Below are positions 1-10,303 of a DNA stretch of 37,792 bases, piece by piece. The translations under genes and the position numbers were made by a program. Below the pieces are notes generated by a model, which did not search any database, had not been told where the DNA came from, and worked only from the letters and a program-made list of their open reading frames with translations. The stretch spans positions 1 to 37,792 of the forward strand of contig CAJXMY010000004.1 of NCBI GenBank assembly GCA_913056435.1, in the 5' to 3' direction. Every line of letters starts with the position of its first letter. The first letter of the stretch is position 1. This DNA comes from an uncultured Hyphomonadaceae bacterium. Its GTDB lineage: Bacteria; Pseudomonadota; Alphaproteobacteria; Caulobacterales; Hyphomonadaceae.

Positions 1-629
1 CCGGTGATCCGGGCCCCCATCTTGTTCAGGCAATCCGCCAAATCCGAAATTTCGGGCTCACGTGCGGCATTCTCAAGGATTGTGGTTCCCTTGGCGAGCG
101 TCGCCGCCATCATCGCATGCTCGGTCGCCCCGACGGACACGAACGGAAAAACGACACGGGCCCCCTTCAGACCGTGAATCGCGGCGGCTTTCACGTAACC
201 GCCTTCAACCAGGAGGTCTGCGCCCATAGCGGACAGGGCTTTCAAGTGAAGGTCAACGGGGCGCGCGCCAATGGCGCATCCCCCTGGCAGAGACACCGTT
301 GCGTGACCATAGCGGGCGACCATGGGGCCAAGCACATTAAAACTCGCCCGCATCTTGCGAACCTGCTCATAGGGTGCGATCGTCGAAGTCAAGGCTTCGG
401 CATTCAGATGGCATTCGTTCGAGCCCTTCGGCCAATACACATCAACACCTAATGTAGACAGCAACTGCGCGAGGAACCGTGTATCCGCCAAGTTCGGAAC
501 ATTGCTCAACGTGACCGGCTTCGGCGTCAAAAGACTGGCCACCATTAATTTGAGCGCAGAGTTCTTTGCGCCCGAGATCGTAATCTGGCCATTCAACGCC
601 TGGCCGCCGGTAATGCTGAGTTTGTCCAT
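1..629 (-). CDS. murA: UDP-N-acetylglucosamine 1-carboxyvinyltransferase, N-terminal part (runs off window edge)
   Basis: Reverse-strand translation from ATG at 629 gives MDKLSITGGQALNGQITISGAKNSALKLMVASLLTPKPVTLSNVPNLADT..., the typical MurA start with the GAKNSAL motif; no stop before position 1. Confidence 0.93.
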   Translation of the reverse strand, partial: MDKLSITGGQALNGQITISGAKNSALKLMVASLLTPKPVTLSNVPNLADTRFLAQLLSTLGVDVYWPKGSNECHLNAEALTSTIAPYEQVRKMRASFNVLGPMVARYGHATVSLPGGCAIGARPVDLHLKALSAMGADLLVEGGYVKAAAIHGLKGARVVFPFVSVGATEHAMMAATLAKGTTILENAAREPEISDLADCLNKMGARIT

Positions 630-772
630 GGCCGAACCTATAGCGCGACATACGGCAAAGCAAAGGCGCAAATGCGGCAAGGGGCCTGCGTTACAGCCCT
701 GGAAAGGGCGCGCCTAAACGCCGGGCCGGTCCAGCATAACATCCAGCCACGCAACACAACCGTATTCAGTTC

Positions 773-1375
773 ATGACATTCCTTTTTTTCGTGGCCGCCC
801 TGTTCGGAGCCGCCCCCCTTATGATCCAGTCTGTGGAGGTTCAACCGATGCCAGAGCGCTGCCTGACGCTGGACGACTTCTCCCAACAGCAACGCTTTCC
901 CTGGCAAAGTTTGAATGATGGCGTAATGGGGGGACGATCCAGCGGCGAAGGGCAGCTTCTCGGCGGTCAACTCATTTTTTCCGGCGTGATCAATACAAAC
1001 GGGGGAGGATTCGCCTCTTTGCGCCGGCAATTGCCATCTGGCGTTCTTTCCAACGCCTCACATTTCCGACTACGAGTCCGACCGGATTCCCGACAATACC
1101 GCCTTATCCTGCGCAGTAATCAGACCTATTTCGGTCGGTCCGTTTCCTATCAGGTTGACATACCAAAGACGCCGCCCGGGCGCTGGAGCCATGTTGATGT
1201 GTCCCTTTCCGCTCTTTCACCCAGCATTTTTGGACGGCGTGTCCCTGCCGGTCGTTTCGCGGCAGACCGTGCGGTCTCGCTCGGCATCATCATCGCTGAT
1301 GGGCTAGATGGTCCATTCGAAATCCGACTGGAAACGATCACAGCCTGCAGCCCGCCTCCAGCTTCCTCACCCTAG
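773..1375 (+). CDS. CIA30 family (NADH:ubiquinone oxidoreductase intermediate-associated protein 30-like) protein
   Basis: ORF 200 aa with FPWQSLNDGVMGGRSSGEG...FSGVINTNGGGFASLR...YQVDIP...W..V..., characteristic of CIA30; hydrophobic N-terminus. Confidence 0.8.
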   Translation: MTFLFFVAALFGAAPLMIQSVEVQPMPERCLTLDDFSQQQRFPWQSLNDGVMGGRSSGEGQLLGGQLIFSGVINTNGGGFASLRRQLPSGVLSNASHFRLRVRPDSRQYRLILRSNQTYFGRSVSYQVDIPKTPPGRWSHVDVSLSALSPSIFGRRVPAGRFAADRAVSLGIIIADGLDGPFEIRLETITACSPPPASSP

Positions 1376-1465
1376 GCGGGGCAAGAGCCGATAATTTGTA
1401 TTGACGACGGCGCTTCGAGCCTCCGAACACCATCCAGAAAGGCTGCATACAGACGTGTTGGAAAA

Positions 1466-1541
1466 TGGTGCCGCGAGGGAGAATTGAACTCCCGACCTCA
1501 TCATTACCAATGATGCGCTCTACCACTGAGCTACCGCGGCA
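1466..1541 (-). tRNA. tRNA-Thr (GGT)
   Basis: Reverse complement TGCCGCGGTAGCTCAGTGGTAGAGCGCATCATTGGTAATGATGAGGTCGGGAGTTCAATTCTCCCTCGCGGCACCA folds as a cloverleaf with loop TTGGTAA; CCA encoded. Confidence 0.96.
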
Positions 1542-1611
1542 TTTTCAGACGCTGGGGATTAGCTTATGCAGGCAGAGATGAAAAGACCGTATCTGAAACA
1601 CGACTGCAATC

Positions 1612-1755
1612 ATGCCACCATCTAAGCCCCCCAGCGACCGCGACGCCCGCCTGAAAGCGGCCTTGCGCGACAATCTCAAACGCCGAAAAACAGCTGCGAG
1701 GAAAACACCGCAAGACCGGAGACACCCGCCGCTGGCGCCCGCGGACAAATCTTGA
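1612..1755 (+). CDS. small basic protein (47 aa), unlisted in the supplied ORF track
   Basis: ATG at 1612 to TGA at 1753-1755: MPPSKPPSDRDARLKAALRDNLKRRKTAARKTPQDRRHPPLAPADKS. The 'RLKAALRDNLKRRK' core resembles short conserved alphaproteobacterial ORFs near murA (from memory, not searched). No strong SD. Confidence 0.5.
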   Translation: MPPSKPPSDRDARLKAALRDNLKRRKTAARKTPQDRRHPPLAPADKS

Positions 1756-1828
1756 CGCAACAGTTCAGCGCTCCCCGAAGTCTCTGAGGCAACCGCGCGT
1801 GCCCCTTCTGTTAAGCATCGGAGGTCCC

Positions 1829-1916
1829 TGGTGCCCGCGGCCGGGCTCGAACCGGCACTCCTGATACAGGAAAGGGATTTTAAGTCCCTCGTGTCTACCA
1901 ATTCCACCACGCGGGC
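1829..1916 (-). tRNA. tRNA-Leu (TAA)
   Basis: Reverse complement GCCCGCGTGGTGGAATTGGTAGACACGAGGGACTTAAAATCCCTTTCCTGTATCAGGAGTGCCGGTTCGAGCCCGGCCGCGGGCACCA; class II with variable arm, anticodon TAA, CCA encoded. Confidence 0.96.
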
Positions 1917-2009
1917 GTGGATCAGCGTCTTTCACCTCTGACCGGATGCGGGCGCTTGCGTCAAGCACCGATTACCCTCACAACGGGCGCATCAACAAGG
2001 GGCCTGCCC

Positions 2010-2660
2010 ATGCAATTTTTTATCGACACCGCGGACACCGATGCCATTCGCGAGCTTTACGCCACCGGACTGGCCGATGGCGTGACAACCAATCCTTCCC
2101 TGATCAAGAAGTCCGGCAGGGATTTCAAAGAAGTGATCGCCGAAATTTGCGCCATCGTTGATGGACCTGTCAGCGCAGAAGTGGTCGCCACAGAAGCAGA
2201 CGCGATGCTGCGAGAAGGCCGGGCCCTTGCGGCGCTGGCGCGCAATGTGGTGGTGAAGCTTCCCCTCACGCTCGAGGGTCTGAAAGCCTGCCGGCAGCTA
2301 ACGGCGGAAGGAGTTGCAACCAACGTTACCCTGTGCTTTTCGGCCAATCAGGCCCTGCTGGCCGCTAAGGCCGGCGCGACCTACGTCTCTCCATTCATCG
2401 GACGTCTCGATGACATCCATATCGAAGGCATGGAGCTGATCCGTGAGATTCGCCTGATTTATGATAATTACGGATTCGAGACTCAAATTCTCGCAGCGTC
2501 GATTCGAAATCCCCTCCACGTCAAAGACAGCGCAATGGCTGGCGCAGATGTCATGACTGCCCCACCAGATGTTATCCGGGCCCTTGCCGTGCACCCTCTA
2601 ACGGATAAAGGTCTGGCGGCCTTTCTCAAAGACGCCGCTGCGGCCGGGATATCTGTTTAA
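2010..2660 (+). CDS. tal: transaldolase / fructose-6-phosphate aldolase-like
   Basis: [36 protein letters not shown]...VVKLPLT.EGLKA...[33 protein letters not shown] matches the short transaldolase/FSA family; RBS-like aagggg upstream. Confidence 0.92.
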   Translation: MQFFIDTADTDAIRELYATGLADGVTTNPSLIKKSGRDFKEVIAEICAIVDGPVSAEVVATEADAMLREGRALAALARNVVVKLPLTLEGLKACRQLTAEGVATNVTLCFSANQALLAAKAGATYVSPFIGRLDDIHIEGMELIREIRLIYDNYGFETQILAASIRNPLHVKDSAMAGADVMTAPPDVIRALAVHPLTDKGLAAFLKDAAAAGISV

Positions 2661-3223
2661 CTGCCACGCCTGGCTTCCGCCCACCAGGCCTCATCATCCA
2701 GTAACGCCCCGTACTGCGCCATCCAGGCCGTTTTCAGGGTCTCCAGGTCTGGTGCGCGGCAGGTCTTTGAATAGTGGCCTGTTACGCGCCCGCCTGCGGC
2801 TTCGAACGCCTGAAGATCTTCCACGGAAAGATCAGAGCAGCTCGGAAGAACAGCATCCAGCATCCCATAACTTGCAGTGTGTTCCTGTCGGCGGCGGGCG
2901 ATCATGTAAGTGAATTCGTCCGCCTCGTCAGCTCCGCTCACCTCGAGAATGTAGACCGGTTCCGCAAAAGCCTCCGACAGAACCGAAAATCGAAGTTTCA
3001 CAAACTCTTCCCGGGGTAAGTGGGGTGCGCTCACATAGGCGTCTGCCACAAGTTCCAGATCAAAACATTCTGACGGTCTGTCCGGGCAGACAATAAGCGG
3101 TCCGGCAACGGGAAGAGTCCCCTCCCCCACGGAAATCAGGGGCACCTGCGAAACAAAGCAGGCTCCAAGGATAAGTGGGCTCAGACCGACCGCTGTCCGC
3201 TGAAGAAGAAGACGTGGTGTCAC
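2657..3223 (-). CDS. hypothetical protein, possible lipoprotein
   Basis: Open frame 2657..3286; a GTG at 3223 with upstream GGAGG fits better because the 5' end otherwise abuts tRNA-Pro. N-terminal hydrophobic segment ends in LILGAC (lipobox-like). Confidence 0.55.
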   Translation of the reverse strand: MTPRLLLQRTAVGLSPLILGACFVSQVPLISVGEGTLPVAGPLIVCPDRPSECFDLELVADAYVSAPHLPREEFVKLRFSVLSEAFAEPVYILEVSGADEADEFTYMIARRRQEHTASYGMLDAVLPSCSDLSVEDLQAFEAAGGRVTGHYSKTCRAPDLETLKTAWMAQYGALLDDEAWWAEARRGS

Positions 3224-3291
3224 TGGAGAAACATCCTCCCAAGGGCGTTCGCCCCCCAAGTGTGGGATAGCCGGAGGATAGGGCAAAAAAA

Positions 3292-3368
3292 TGGTCGGAA
3301 CGGCAGGATTCGAACCTGCGACCCCCGGTCCCCCAGACCGGTGCGCTACCGGGCTGCGCTACGCTCCG
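3292..3368 (-). tRNA. tRNA-Pro (GGG)
   Basis: Reverse complement CGGAGCGTAGCGCAGCCCGGTAGCGCACCGGTCTGGGGGACCGGGGGTCGCAGGTTCGAATCCTGCCGTTCCGACCA; anticodon GGG, CCA encoded. Confidence 0.96.
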
Positions 3369-3435
3369 ACACCGGCGCTGTATAGGACAGGCAGGCCCAG
3401 CAAGGCAATGACCTAATGCGGTTAAGTAAAAACGG

Positions 3436-3948
3436 TCAGGCGACCCGCCGCGCACGCGCCTGATCGAGGCGTGCCTTCAGATCGCTCAGGCCAGCCAAAG
3501 TGAGCTGAAGGCCTGTGTCGTCAGACCTCGCATGGTCTCCATTATCGGGGGCCGATGCTCCCGAGAAGGCCTGCCGGACCGAGGCCTGCAGATCCAGTGC
3601 AGGGCTCCCAAAGGGCCCCTTATGTTTGGATTCTGCTGCCTCGAACAGGCGCCCACCCCCGCGCAGAACCGCCTCAACTCCATGGGTTTCCAGCACCTTT
3701 GCAGCGCTCTTCAGCGTCAACTCGCGTTCATGAACCAGAATCTGTATGGCCTTTAGCCCGTCCAGATCACACGGCCGAAACATCCGACGACCGTCTCTCC
3801 GTTTTAAGGGGCTCACAATTTTGGGGAACCGGCTCTCCCAATAGCGCAAAACGTGGGGCCGCAACCCCAATGATTCTGAAGCCTCTCCTATCGAGCGATA
3901 GGCTTCGGAGGATTTCTCCACACGTTCTGCAAACGACTGAGCCATCAA
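3436..3948 (-). CDS. MerR family transcriptional regulator
   Basis: YRSIGEASESLGLRPHVLRYWESRFPKIVSPLKRRDGRRMFRPCDLDGLKAIQILVHE is a MerR HTH; location beside ihfA matches conserved alphaproteobacterial order. Confidence 0.92.
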   Translation of the reverse strand: MMAQSFAERVEKSSEAYRSIGEASESLGLRPHVLRYWESRFPKIVSPLKRRDGRRMFRPCDLDGLKAIQILVHERELTLKSAAKVLETHGVEAVLRGGGRLFEAAESKHKGPFGSPALDLQASVRQAFSGASAPDNGDHARSDDTGLQLTLAGLSDLKARLDQARARRVA

Positions 3949-3960
3949 TCCATCCCGGTT

Positions 3961-4254
3961 CTATCCCCCGACGCGGGTCTTAAGCATCGGAGAGGGTTTA
4001 AACGTTACAACCTGTCGCGCCGAAATAACCGCCTCAATGCCCGTTTTCGGATTGCGGCCCTCACGGGCGGCCTTCGGCCGAACATTAAAGTTTCCGAACC
4101 TCGACAACTTCACCTGGCCTTCATCTTCGAGAGCCTGGCCAATCAGTTCGAGAATTCGGTCAAGCAGGTCTGAGGACGTCTGTCTGGGCAAGCCAACCTC
4201 GCGCACAATGGCGTCGGTCAGTTCCACGCGGGTTAAGGTTGATTGGTCCACCAT
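3961..4254 (-). CDS. ihfA: integration host factor subunit alpha
   Basis: TLTRVELTDAIVREVGLPRQTSSDLLDRILELIGQALEDEGQVKLSRFGNFNVRPKAAREGRNPKTG; HU/IHF family signature. Confidence 0.94.
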   Translation of the reverse strand: MVDQSTLTRVELTDAIVREVGLPRQTSSDLLDRILELIGQALEDEGQVKLSRFGNFNVRPKAAREGRNPKTGIEAVISARQVVTFKPSPMLKTRVGG

Positions 4255-4305
4255 ACACTCCTCCTCTTAACATTAGGGGGCGAATACTTAACGAAACCAA
4301 AATTC

Positions 4306-5280
4306 TCAGAGCCGCAACAGGGTCGCGCCCCATGAGAATCCGCCGCCCATCGCCTCGCTCAACACCAGATCGCCCGGCTTGATCCGACCATCGCTGACTG
4401 CCGTCCACAAGGCAAGGGGTATTGAGGCCGCGGACGTATTTCCATGACCGGCCACCGTCGAAATCACCTTAGACTCCTTGAGCTTCAATCTTTTCGCAAC
4501 GCCATCCAGAATCCGCTGATTGGCCTGATGGGGCACAAACCAGTCGACCTCCTCAATCCCCACACCAGTTTCACCCAAGACAGCTTCGACTGCAGAGGAA
4601 ATATTGGTCACGGCATGACGGAATACCTGGTTCCCCTGCATCCGGACGTGCCCGATGGTTCCTGTCGAAGACACCCCCCCGTCGACATGAAGCAAATCGC
4701 CTTTCGTGCCATCCGTCCGGATATGGTGCGCCAAAATTCCCCGATCGCCGGCCTGCACATCTTCCTGAGCTTGCAGAACGACCCCACCCGCGCCATCCCC
4801 AAAGAGCACACAGGTTCCCCGGTCGGACCAGTCAAGAATGCGGGTGAAGGTTTCAGCGCCGAGCACCAGAGCGGTGTCGAACAGACCCGTCCGAAGCATG
4901 GAGTCCGCGGTCGCCAGTGCAAACAGAAAGCCAGAGCACACCGCCTGGACGTCGAATGCGGCGCCTCCGGCAATCCCCAGCTTGGCCTGCACCGCGGTCG
5001 CGGTTGCCGGAAAGGTACGATCCGGTGTGGTTGTCGCGAGGATGATAAGATCAATCGCTGATGGCTCTACCCCCGCAGCGGCAAGGGCCGACTCGGCTGC
5101 CCGTGTCGCCAGATCCGACGTTAACTGATCTTCCGCGGCGATATGGCGCTGGCGAATACCCGTCCGGGCCGCGATCCATTCATCCGAGGTTTCAACCATG
5201 CGGGCGAGATCCTCATTGGTCAAAACACGTTCGGGAAGATAACCACCTGTTCCAAGGACGACCGACCGACGCTGGCTCAT
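4306..5280 (-). CDS. fabH: beta-ketoacyl-ACP synthase III
   Basis: [48 protein letters not shown]; catalytic Cys (AVCSGF), His (PHQANQRI) and Asn ([11 protein letters not shown]) motifs present. Confidence 0.96.
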   Translation of the reverse strand: MSQRRSVVLGTGGYLPERVLTNEDLARMVETSDEWIAARTGIRQRHIAAEDQLTSDLATRAAESALAAAGVEPSAIDLIILATTTPDRTFPATATAVQAKLGIAGGAAFDVQAVCSGFLFALATADSMLRTGLFDTALVLGAETFTRILDWSDRGTCVLFGDGAGGVVLQAQEDVQAGDRGILAHHIRTDGTKGDLLHVDGGVSSTGTIGHVRMQGNQVFRHAVTNISSAVEAVLGETGVGIEEVDWFVPHQANQRILDGVAKRLKLKESKVISTVAGHGNTSAASIPLALWTAVSDGRIKPGDLVLSEAMGGGFSWGATLLRL

Positions 5281-6314
5281 GTCACAACCTCCTCAGCGGG
5301 CGGCACGGACGCCAGACGGGCCAAGCCCACAGCGACCTCCTCCCGATATTGGCTCCCGGCGAGCTGCGCCGCAAGATCTATGGCGGTCGCGTAACCTTCG
5401 GCATCGGTTCCGCCGTGGCTTTTGACCACCACACCATTCAGCCCCAAGAGGACACCGCCATTGACACTCGAAGGGTCCATCCGCCGGCGCAATCCCTCCA
5501 GACCGGCTTTGGCCAACAAGGCCCCACATTTGGCGAGCAGACTGGATGTCAGGGCCGATCGAACATATCCAGCCACAAGACGCGCAGTCCCCTCGGCCGT
5601 CTTGAGGGCGACATTTCCAGTAAACCCGTCTGTAACCACCACATCGACCACGCCCGCTGAAATATCATTCCCTTCAACATAACCGGCAAAATTCAGTCCC
5701 AGCTCGGCGTCGCCGAGCCGTTCCGCGGCCAGTTTCAGTGTATCTGTTCCCTTGTCGTCTTCAGAACCGATATTCAGCAACCCGATCGACGGATTGGCTT
5801 CTCCCGTTACGGCCCGTGCATAAGCGGCGCCCATAATGGCATAGGTCACCAACTGGTCCGCGTCCGCCTCGAGGTTCGCGCCGACGTCAAGGACAACACA
5901 CCGCCCCCGGGCCGTCGGCCAGATCGCCGTCATCGCTGGCCTGTGAACACCATCCATCTTGCGAAGCACAAGCATCGAAATCGCCATGAGAGCGCCGGTG
6001 TTTCCTGCCGAAACCGCGGCAAGAGCCGCCCCTGTTTTGACAGCCTCAACCGCTCCCCTCATGCTGGTTCCTTTTGAGCGCCGCAATGCCATAGAGGGCT
6101 TATCGCTCATGGAAATCGTGCCATCATGATGAACAATTTCGCATTGGGGTAAGAGGTTGCGCTTGACCAATCCAGGCATCAGCCGGTCCCGGGCTCCGTG
6201 GAGCTGGAACCCGACATCCGGGCGACGTTTTACGAAAATGGCCAAACCATCGAGGACTACTTCCGGTGCATCATCACCGCCCATGGCATCGATCGAAAGG
6301 ACAAGACGGGGCAT
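5277..6314 (-). CDS. plsX: phosphate acyltransferase PlsX
   Basis: [24 protein letters not shown]...[13 protein letters not shown]...[34 protein letters not shown]; 4-bp overlap with fabH. Confidence 0.96.
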   Translation of the reverse strand: MPRLVLSIDAMGGDDAPEVVLDGLAIFVKRRPDVGFQLHGARDRLMPGLVKRNLLPQCEIVHHDGTISMSDKPSMALRRSKGTSMRGAVEAVKTGAALAAVSAGNTGALMAISMLVLRKMDGVHRPAMTAIWPTARGRCVVLDVGANLEADADQLVTYAIMGAAYARAVTGEANPSIGLLNIGSEDDKGTDTLKLAAERLGDAELGLNFAGYVEGNDISAGVVDVVVTDGFTGNVALKTAEGTARLVAGYVRSALTSSLLAKCGALLAKAGLEGLRRRMDPSSVNGGVLLGLNGVVVKSHGGTDAEGYATAIDLAAQLAGSQYREEVAVGLARLASVPPAEEVVT

Positions 6315-6394
6315 CAGCCAAAAACTCCGAGGGTCAGGATCGCGCGCAAACTATGTCGCACCGGCGTGAATAGCAACGCGAAACAACTGCTGTT

Positions 6395-6937
6395 TTAGGG
6401 AGCAGAAGCTGACGACGACGCCCCCTGAGGGTCCACTTCCGGCGGCACACCGGCCGGCAAACGGGACAGGATCTCATCCTGGCGGATCAACCAGAACGCA
6501 AGATCCCCCTCGTGGCCAAGAGGACTAACTCCATTGTCGATCAGGGCCTGCCGAAGCGCCGACTCCGTTGAGGTCCCCGAAAAGGCGGCATCCAAGCGCC
6601 GGGCCAGACCGAAAAAAGCTTCTCCCATCTTCCGGATCCGCCTCGCAATGCTGGAATCACCAACACCTTCTTCCCGCAGCGCATGATCGAACCCTGAAAA
6701 CACATTGCGATAAACGAGATCCGGCAATTTCGGGTCTGTTGCGGGCGTTTCCCGCAGGTGTCTCAGGGCAAGTGTGGCCACCAGAGTGACCATCTGAAAC
6801 CGTCCCTCCAGCGTATCGGGGACCCACCCAGCTTCAAAGGGGCGAGGGTCACGCGCCGTGCCGAGAATCCACCGGTGCCACAGAGACGCGTCCTCGCGCC
6901 TTTTCCGCCGGCGGGACAGAAGTGAAATCAAGCTCAT
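6395..6937 (-). CDS. ubiquinol-cytochrome c chaperone family (CBP3-like) protein
   Basis: LWHRWILGTARDPRPFEAGWVPDTLEGRFQMVTLVATLALRHLR...GFDHALREEGVGDSSIARRIRKMGEAFFGLARRLDAA; start placed at MSLISLLSRRR. Confidence 0.85.
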   Translation of the reverse strand: MSLISLLSRRRKRREDASLWHRWILGTARDPRPFEAGWVPDTLEGRFQMVTLVATLALRHLRETPATDPKLPDLVYRNVFSGFDHALREEGVGDSSIARRIRKMGEAFFGLARRLDAAFSGTSTESALRQALIDNGVSPLGHEGDLAFWLIRQDEILSRLPAGVPPEVDPQGASSSASAP

Positions 6938-7038
6938 ATCCATTCTCTGGTTCGAAACTGTTGCAAGCATGATCTGGATGCTTGCCATGCTGGGGTGAAG
7001 GGCTTTATCTCACATGGTCTACGATCGGGAGAGCCACA

Positions 7039-7518
7039 ATGACGCGGGGTGTGTTTTTAGCCACTGTTTTTCTGGCCTCGGGTTTTTTGGGCGGGTGTAT
7101 CACACCCATTGAAGACCTTCATGGCTATACGGCCGACAGCGTTCTCCCGCAGGATATCGAACCGGGAAACGATACGCGAGCGAGCGTTCTCGCCCAGCTT
7201 GGGTCCCCGTCCAGTGAGAGCCTGTTCGATACAAACACCTGGTTTTACATCACAACCCGTCGAGAACGACTCGCCTTCTTCATCCCAAAGACCAAGGAAC
7301 GCTTTATCACCGCGATCCATTTCGCCGATGACGACATGGTCGATGAAGTCCTTTTTTATGATGAGACAAACAGCCAGGTCATCAATTATGTCTCCCGGGA
7401 AACGCCAACCCGCGGCCGCGAACTCGGTTTGCTCGAGCAAATCTTCGGCACGGTTGGGGCGGTCTCGCTGCCTCAGACGGATGAACGCACGCCCGGCAAC
7501 CCGACTGGCCGACGCTAG
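7039..7518 (+). CDS. bamE: outer membrane protein assembly factor BamE (SmpA/OmlA) lipoprotein
   Basis: MTRGVFLATVFLASGFLGGC lipobox; HGYTADSVLPQDIEPGNDTRASVLAQLGSPSSESLFDTNTWFYITTRRE typical of alphaproteobacterial SmpA/OmlA. Confidence 0.88.
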   Translation: MTRGVFLATVFLASGFLGGCITPIEDLHGYTADSVLPQDIEPGNDTRASVLAQLGSPSSESLFDTNTWFYITTRRERLAFFIPKTKERFITAIHFADDDMVDEVLFYDETNSQVINYVSRETPTRGRELGLLEQIFGTVGAVSLPQTDERTPGNPTGRR

Positions 7519-7521
7519 GGC

Positions 7522-7914
7522 CTAAGACGTCCGGCCAATCAGGTCCCACAAATTTCCATACAGGTCTGCAAAGACAGCGACTTTTCCAAAGGGCTCGGCC
7601 CGCGGTGTCTCGGTGAACGCCACACCGGCGGCCTTGTACGCGGCATAGTCCCGATCAAAATCATCCGTCTCCAGGAATAGAAAGACACGTCCGCCGGCCT
7701 GATTTCCGACCGCTCTCACCTGTTCCGGAGTCCTCGCCAGTGCCAGCAGGAGCGCACCGCCCTGCCCACCGGGAGGCGCCACCCGAACCCAGCGTTTGCT
7801 CGCAGACAACTGGGTGTCCTCGAGAAGCTCAAAGCCCAATTTGTCCCGGTAATAAGCTAAGGCCTCATCATAGTCCCGCACCAGAAGCGCGAGCTGGGTC
7901 AATGTTTGCGACAT
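7522..7914 (-). CDS. VOC (glyoxalase/bleomycin-resistance-like) superfamily protein
   Basis: MSQTLTQLALLVRDYDEALAYYRDKLGFELLEDT...FGKVAVFADLYGNLWDLIGR; RBS ggagag upstream of the ATG at 7914. Confidence 0.88.
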   Translation of the reverse strand: MSQTLTQLALLVRDYDEALAYYRDKLGFELLEDTQLSASKRWVRVAPPGGQGGALLLALARTPEQVRAVGNQAGGRVFLFLETDDFDRDYAAYKAAGVAFTETPRAEPFGKVAVFADLYGNLWDLIGRTS

Positions 7915-7930
7915 ATCCAGTCTCTCCATG

Positions 7931-7960
7931 AAAAAGGCCCCGGCAACAGACCGGGGCCTT
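7931..7960 (-). terminator. rho-independent terminator downstream of hppA
   Basis: On the - strand AAGGCCCCGG-TCTGTTG-CCGGGGCCTTTTTC: 10-bp GC-rich stem followed by T-run. Confidence 0.88.
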
Positions 7961-7985
7961 CCTATTTGTTGTTTCAAGCGACGGC

Positions 7986-10145
7986 TTAATGGCCGCCGGC
8001 CAGCACCGCGAGCATCAGCAAGGCCACAATATTCGTGATCTTGATCATTGGATTGACGGCTGGGCCGGCTGTGTCCTTGTAGGGATCACCAACCGTGTCC
8101 CCGGTGACGGCGGCCTTATGGGCCTCAGACCCCTTGCCGCCAAAATTGCCATCCTCAATGTACTTCTTGGCATTGTCCCAGGCACCCCCGCCAGAGGTCA
8201 TGGAAATCGCAACAAACATGCCGGTCACGATGACACCCAGCAGCATGGCGCCGACCGCGGCAAGGGCCGCGGGGACCCCTGCAATGCCCCAGATCGCCAG
8301 GAACAGAACAACCGGTGAGAGAACCGGAAGAAGAGAGGGGACAACCATCTCCTTAATTGCCGCCGTGGTGAGGATATCCACCGCACGCCCATAATTCGGC
8401 TTCGACGTTCCCGCCATGATGCCCGGATCATTCTTGAATTGGCTCCGGACTTCTTCAACAACGGACTGGGCCGCACGGCCCACCGCCATCATCGACATGC
8501 CGCCGAACAGGAATGGCAGCAGACCCCCAAAAAGCAATCCGACAACAACGTACGGATTGGCGATAGAGAAATCGACCTCAACGCCCTTCAGCAGGGAGCC
8601 TTCCGCCGCATTCTGAGCGAAATACTGCAAGTCCTGATTGTAGGCAGCAAAAAGCACCAGCGCGCCAAGACCCGCGGAACCAATGGCATAACCCTTGGTG
8701 ACGGCCTTCGTCGTGTTGCCAACCGCATCCAGAGCGTCCGTCGTGTCACGCACGCTCGAGGGCAACTCTGACATTTCAGCAATACCGCCCGCATTGTCAG
8801 TCACTGGACCAAAAGCATCCAAAGCCACAATCATGCCGGCCAGGGCGAGCATGGTTGTTGTCGCGATGGCGATTCCGAACAAACCGGCCAGATTAAACGT
8901 CACGATGATCCCGGCGATGATCGTCAGGGCCGGCAAAGCCGTCGACTCCAGCGATACGGCCAGCCCCTGAATAACATTGGTGCCGTGACCGGACTCAGAG
9001 GACTTGGCCACGGAGCGCACGGGCCGATAGCCCGTTCCGGTGTAATATTCGGTAATCACGACGATCAGTGCCGTCACCACAAGCCCGGCAACACCGCACC
9101 AGAACAGATCCAGACCGGTGAGCGAACCGGACATACCGATGGCTTCCGCGCCACCCGCCAGTTCACCAAAGCCCGACGGCAGGCTGTACTGAACGGCAAC
9201 AGCCAGTCCCGCCACCGTCAGCACACCCGTGGCAATCAGGCCTTTGTACAAAGCGCCCATGATATTCGTTGACCCTTTACCGAGTTTCACGAACCACGTC
9301 CCCGCAATCGATGCCAGAATGCAGACGGCGCAAATGGCGAGCGGGAACAGCAGCATATCGCCAAGATAGCCGACACCTGCAAAGTAAATGGCGGTCAGGA
9401 CCATGGTGGCCACAATGGTCACGGCATAGGTCTCGAAGAGGTCCGCCGCCATGCCGGCACAGTCGCCGACATTGTCACCGACATTGTCCGCAATCGTCGC
9501 GGCATTCCGTGGATCATCCTCTGGAATCCCGGCTTCGACCTTACCGACCATATCACCGCCGACGTCCGCGCCCTTAGTGAAAATTCCGCCGCCAAGGCGC
9601 GCAAAGATCGAAATCAGGGATGCGCCAAAGCCCAGGGCGACAAGACCGTCTATCACGATCCGGTCGGTTGCCGGATCCATGCCCAGTGTACCAACCAGAA
9701 GACCGTAATAACCAACCACACCCAGAAGGGCGAGGCCAACCACGAGCAGCCCTGTCACAGCACCAGATTTAAAGGCCATGGAAAGACCGGCTTGCAGACT
9801 GGTGCTGGCGGCCTGCGTGGTGCGAACATTGGCCTGAACGGAAACTTTCATACCGATAAACCCGGCCGCGCCAGACAGAACAGCGCCCAGGAGAAATCCA
9901 ACCGGGACCTCCCAATTACGGAACAGGATCGCGAGGACGATGACGACCGCAACACCTACATAGCCAATTGTGGTGTACTGACGCTTGAGATATGCGTTCG
10001 CACCTTCCTGGATCGCACCCGCGATTTCTTTCATACGATCATTACCTGCATCGGCCTTCATGATCGAATTCGACTGCAGCCATCCATAGAGCACAGCCGC
10101 AACCCCCGCGACCAGTGCAACATAGAACCATAATGTGAGGTCCAT
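7986..10145 (-). CDS. hppA: membrane-bound proton-translocating pyrophosphatase (K+-independent type)
   Basis: 719 aa with [51 protein letters not shown] and [24 protein letters not shown]; Lys in GNTTK is the known K+-independence determinant. Confidence 0.97.
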   Translation of the reverse strand: MDLTLWFYVALVAGVAAVLYGWLQSNSIMKADAGNDRMKEIAGAIQEGANAYLKRQYTTIGYVGVAVVIVLAILFRNWEVPVGFLLGAVLSGAAGFIGMKVSVQANVRTTQAASTSLQAGLSMAFKSGAVTGLLVVGLALLGVVGYYGLLVGTLGMDPATDRIVIDGLVALGFGASLISIFARLGGGIFTKGADVGGDMVGKVEAGIPEDDPRNAATIADNVGDNVGDCAGMAADLFETYAVTIVATMVLTAIYFAGVGYLGDMLLFPLAICAVCILASIAGTWFVKLGKGSTNIMGALYKGLIATGVLTVAGLAVAVQYSLPSGFGELAGGAEAIGMSGSLTGLDLFWCGVAGLVVTALIVVITEYYTGTGYRPVRSVAKSSESGHGTNVIQGLAVSLESTALPALTIIAGIIVTFNLAGLFGIAIATTTMLALAGMIVALDAFGPVTDNAGGIAEMSELPSSVRDTTDALDAVGNTTKAVTKGYAIGSAGLGALVLFAAYNQDLQYFAQNAAEGSLLKGVEVDFSIANPYVVVGLLFGGLLPFLFGGMSMMAVGRAAQSVVEEVRSQFKNDPGIMAGTSKPNYGRAVDILTTAAIKEMVVPSLLPVLSPVVLFLAIWGIAGVPAALAAVGAMLLGVIVTGMFVAISMTSGGGAWDNAKKYIEDGNFGGKGSEAHKAAVTGDTVGDPYKDTAGPAVNPMIKITNIVALLMLAVLAGGH

Positions 10146-10303
10146 TCAGAACTCCTCCCTTTCCCTTTGCCCGCTTTTTTATGGCAGAATCGCCACAATT
10201 CGCGGACTTGTGGAGGGAGAGGTGCCAAACCTCGGACGATTAGACAAGCCGGAAAGCACCACTTCCTGCTGTTTGGCCCTCCGCAGGGGAAGGAAAGGGA
10301 AAT

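Noticed and set aside
1545-1910. ORF with [28 protein letters not shown]
   Set aside because: Translation of tRNA-Leu sequence, a common false protein.
3060-3455. ORF with RSVAQPGSAPVWGTGGRRFESCRSDHF
   Set aside because: Translation through tRNA-Pro, spurious.
7731-7960. Possible CRISPR or other repeat structure around the GC-rich palindrome
   Set aside because: A single inverted repeat only; it is the hppA terminator. No direct repeats or spacers were seen anywhere in the window.
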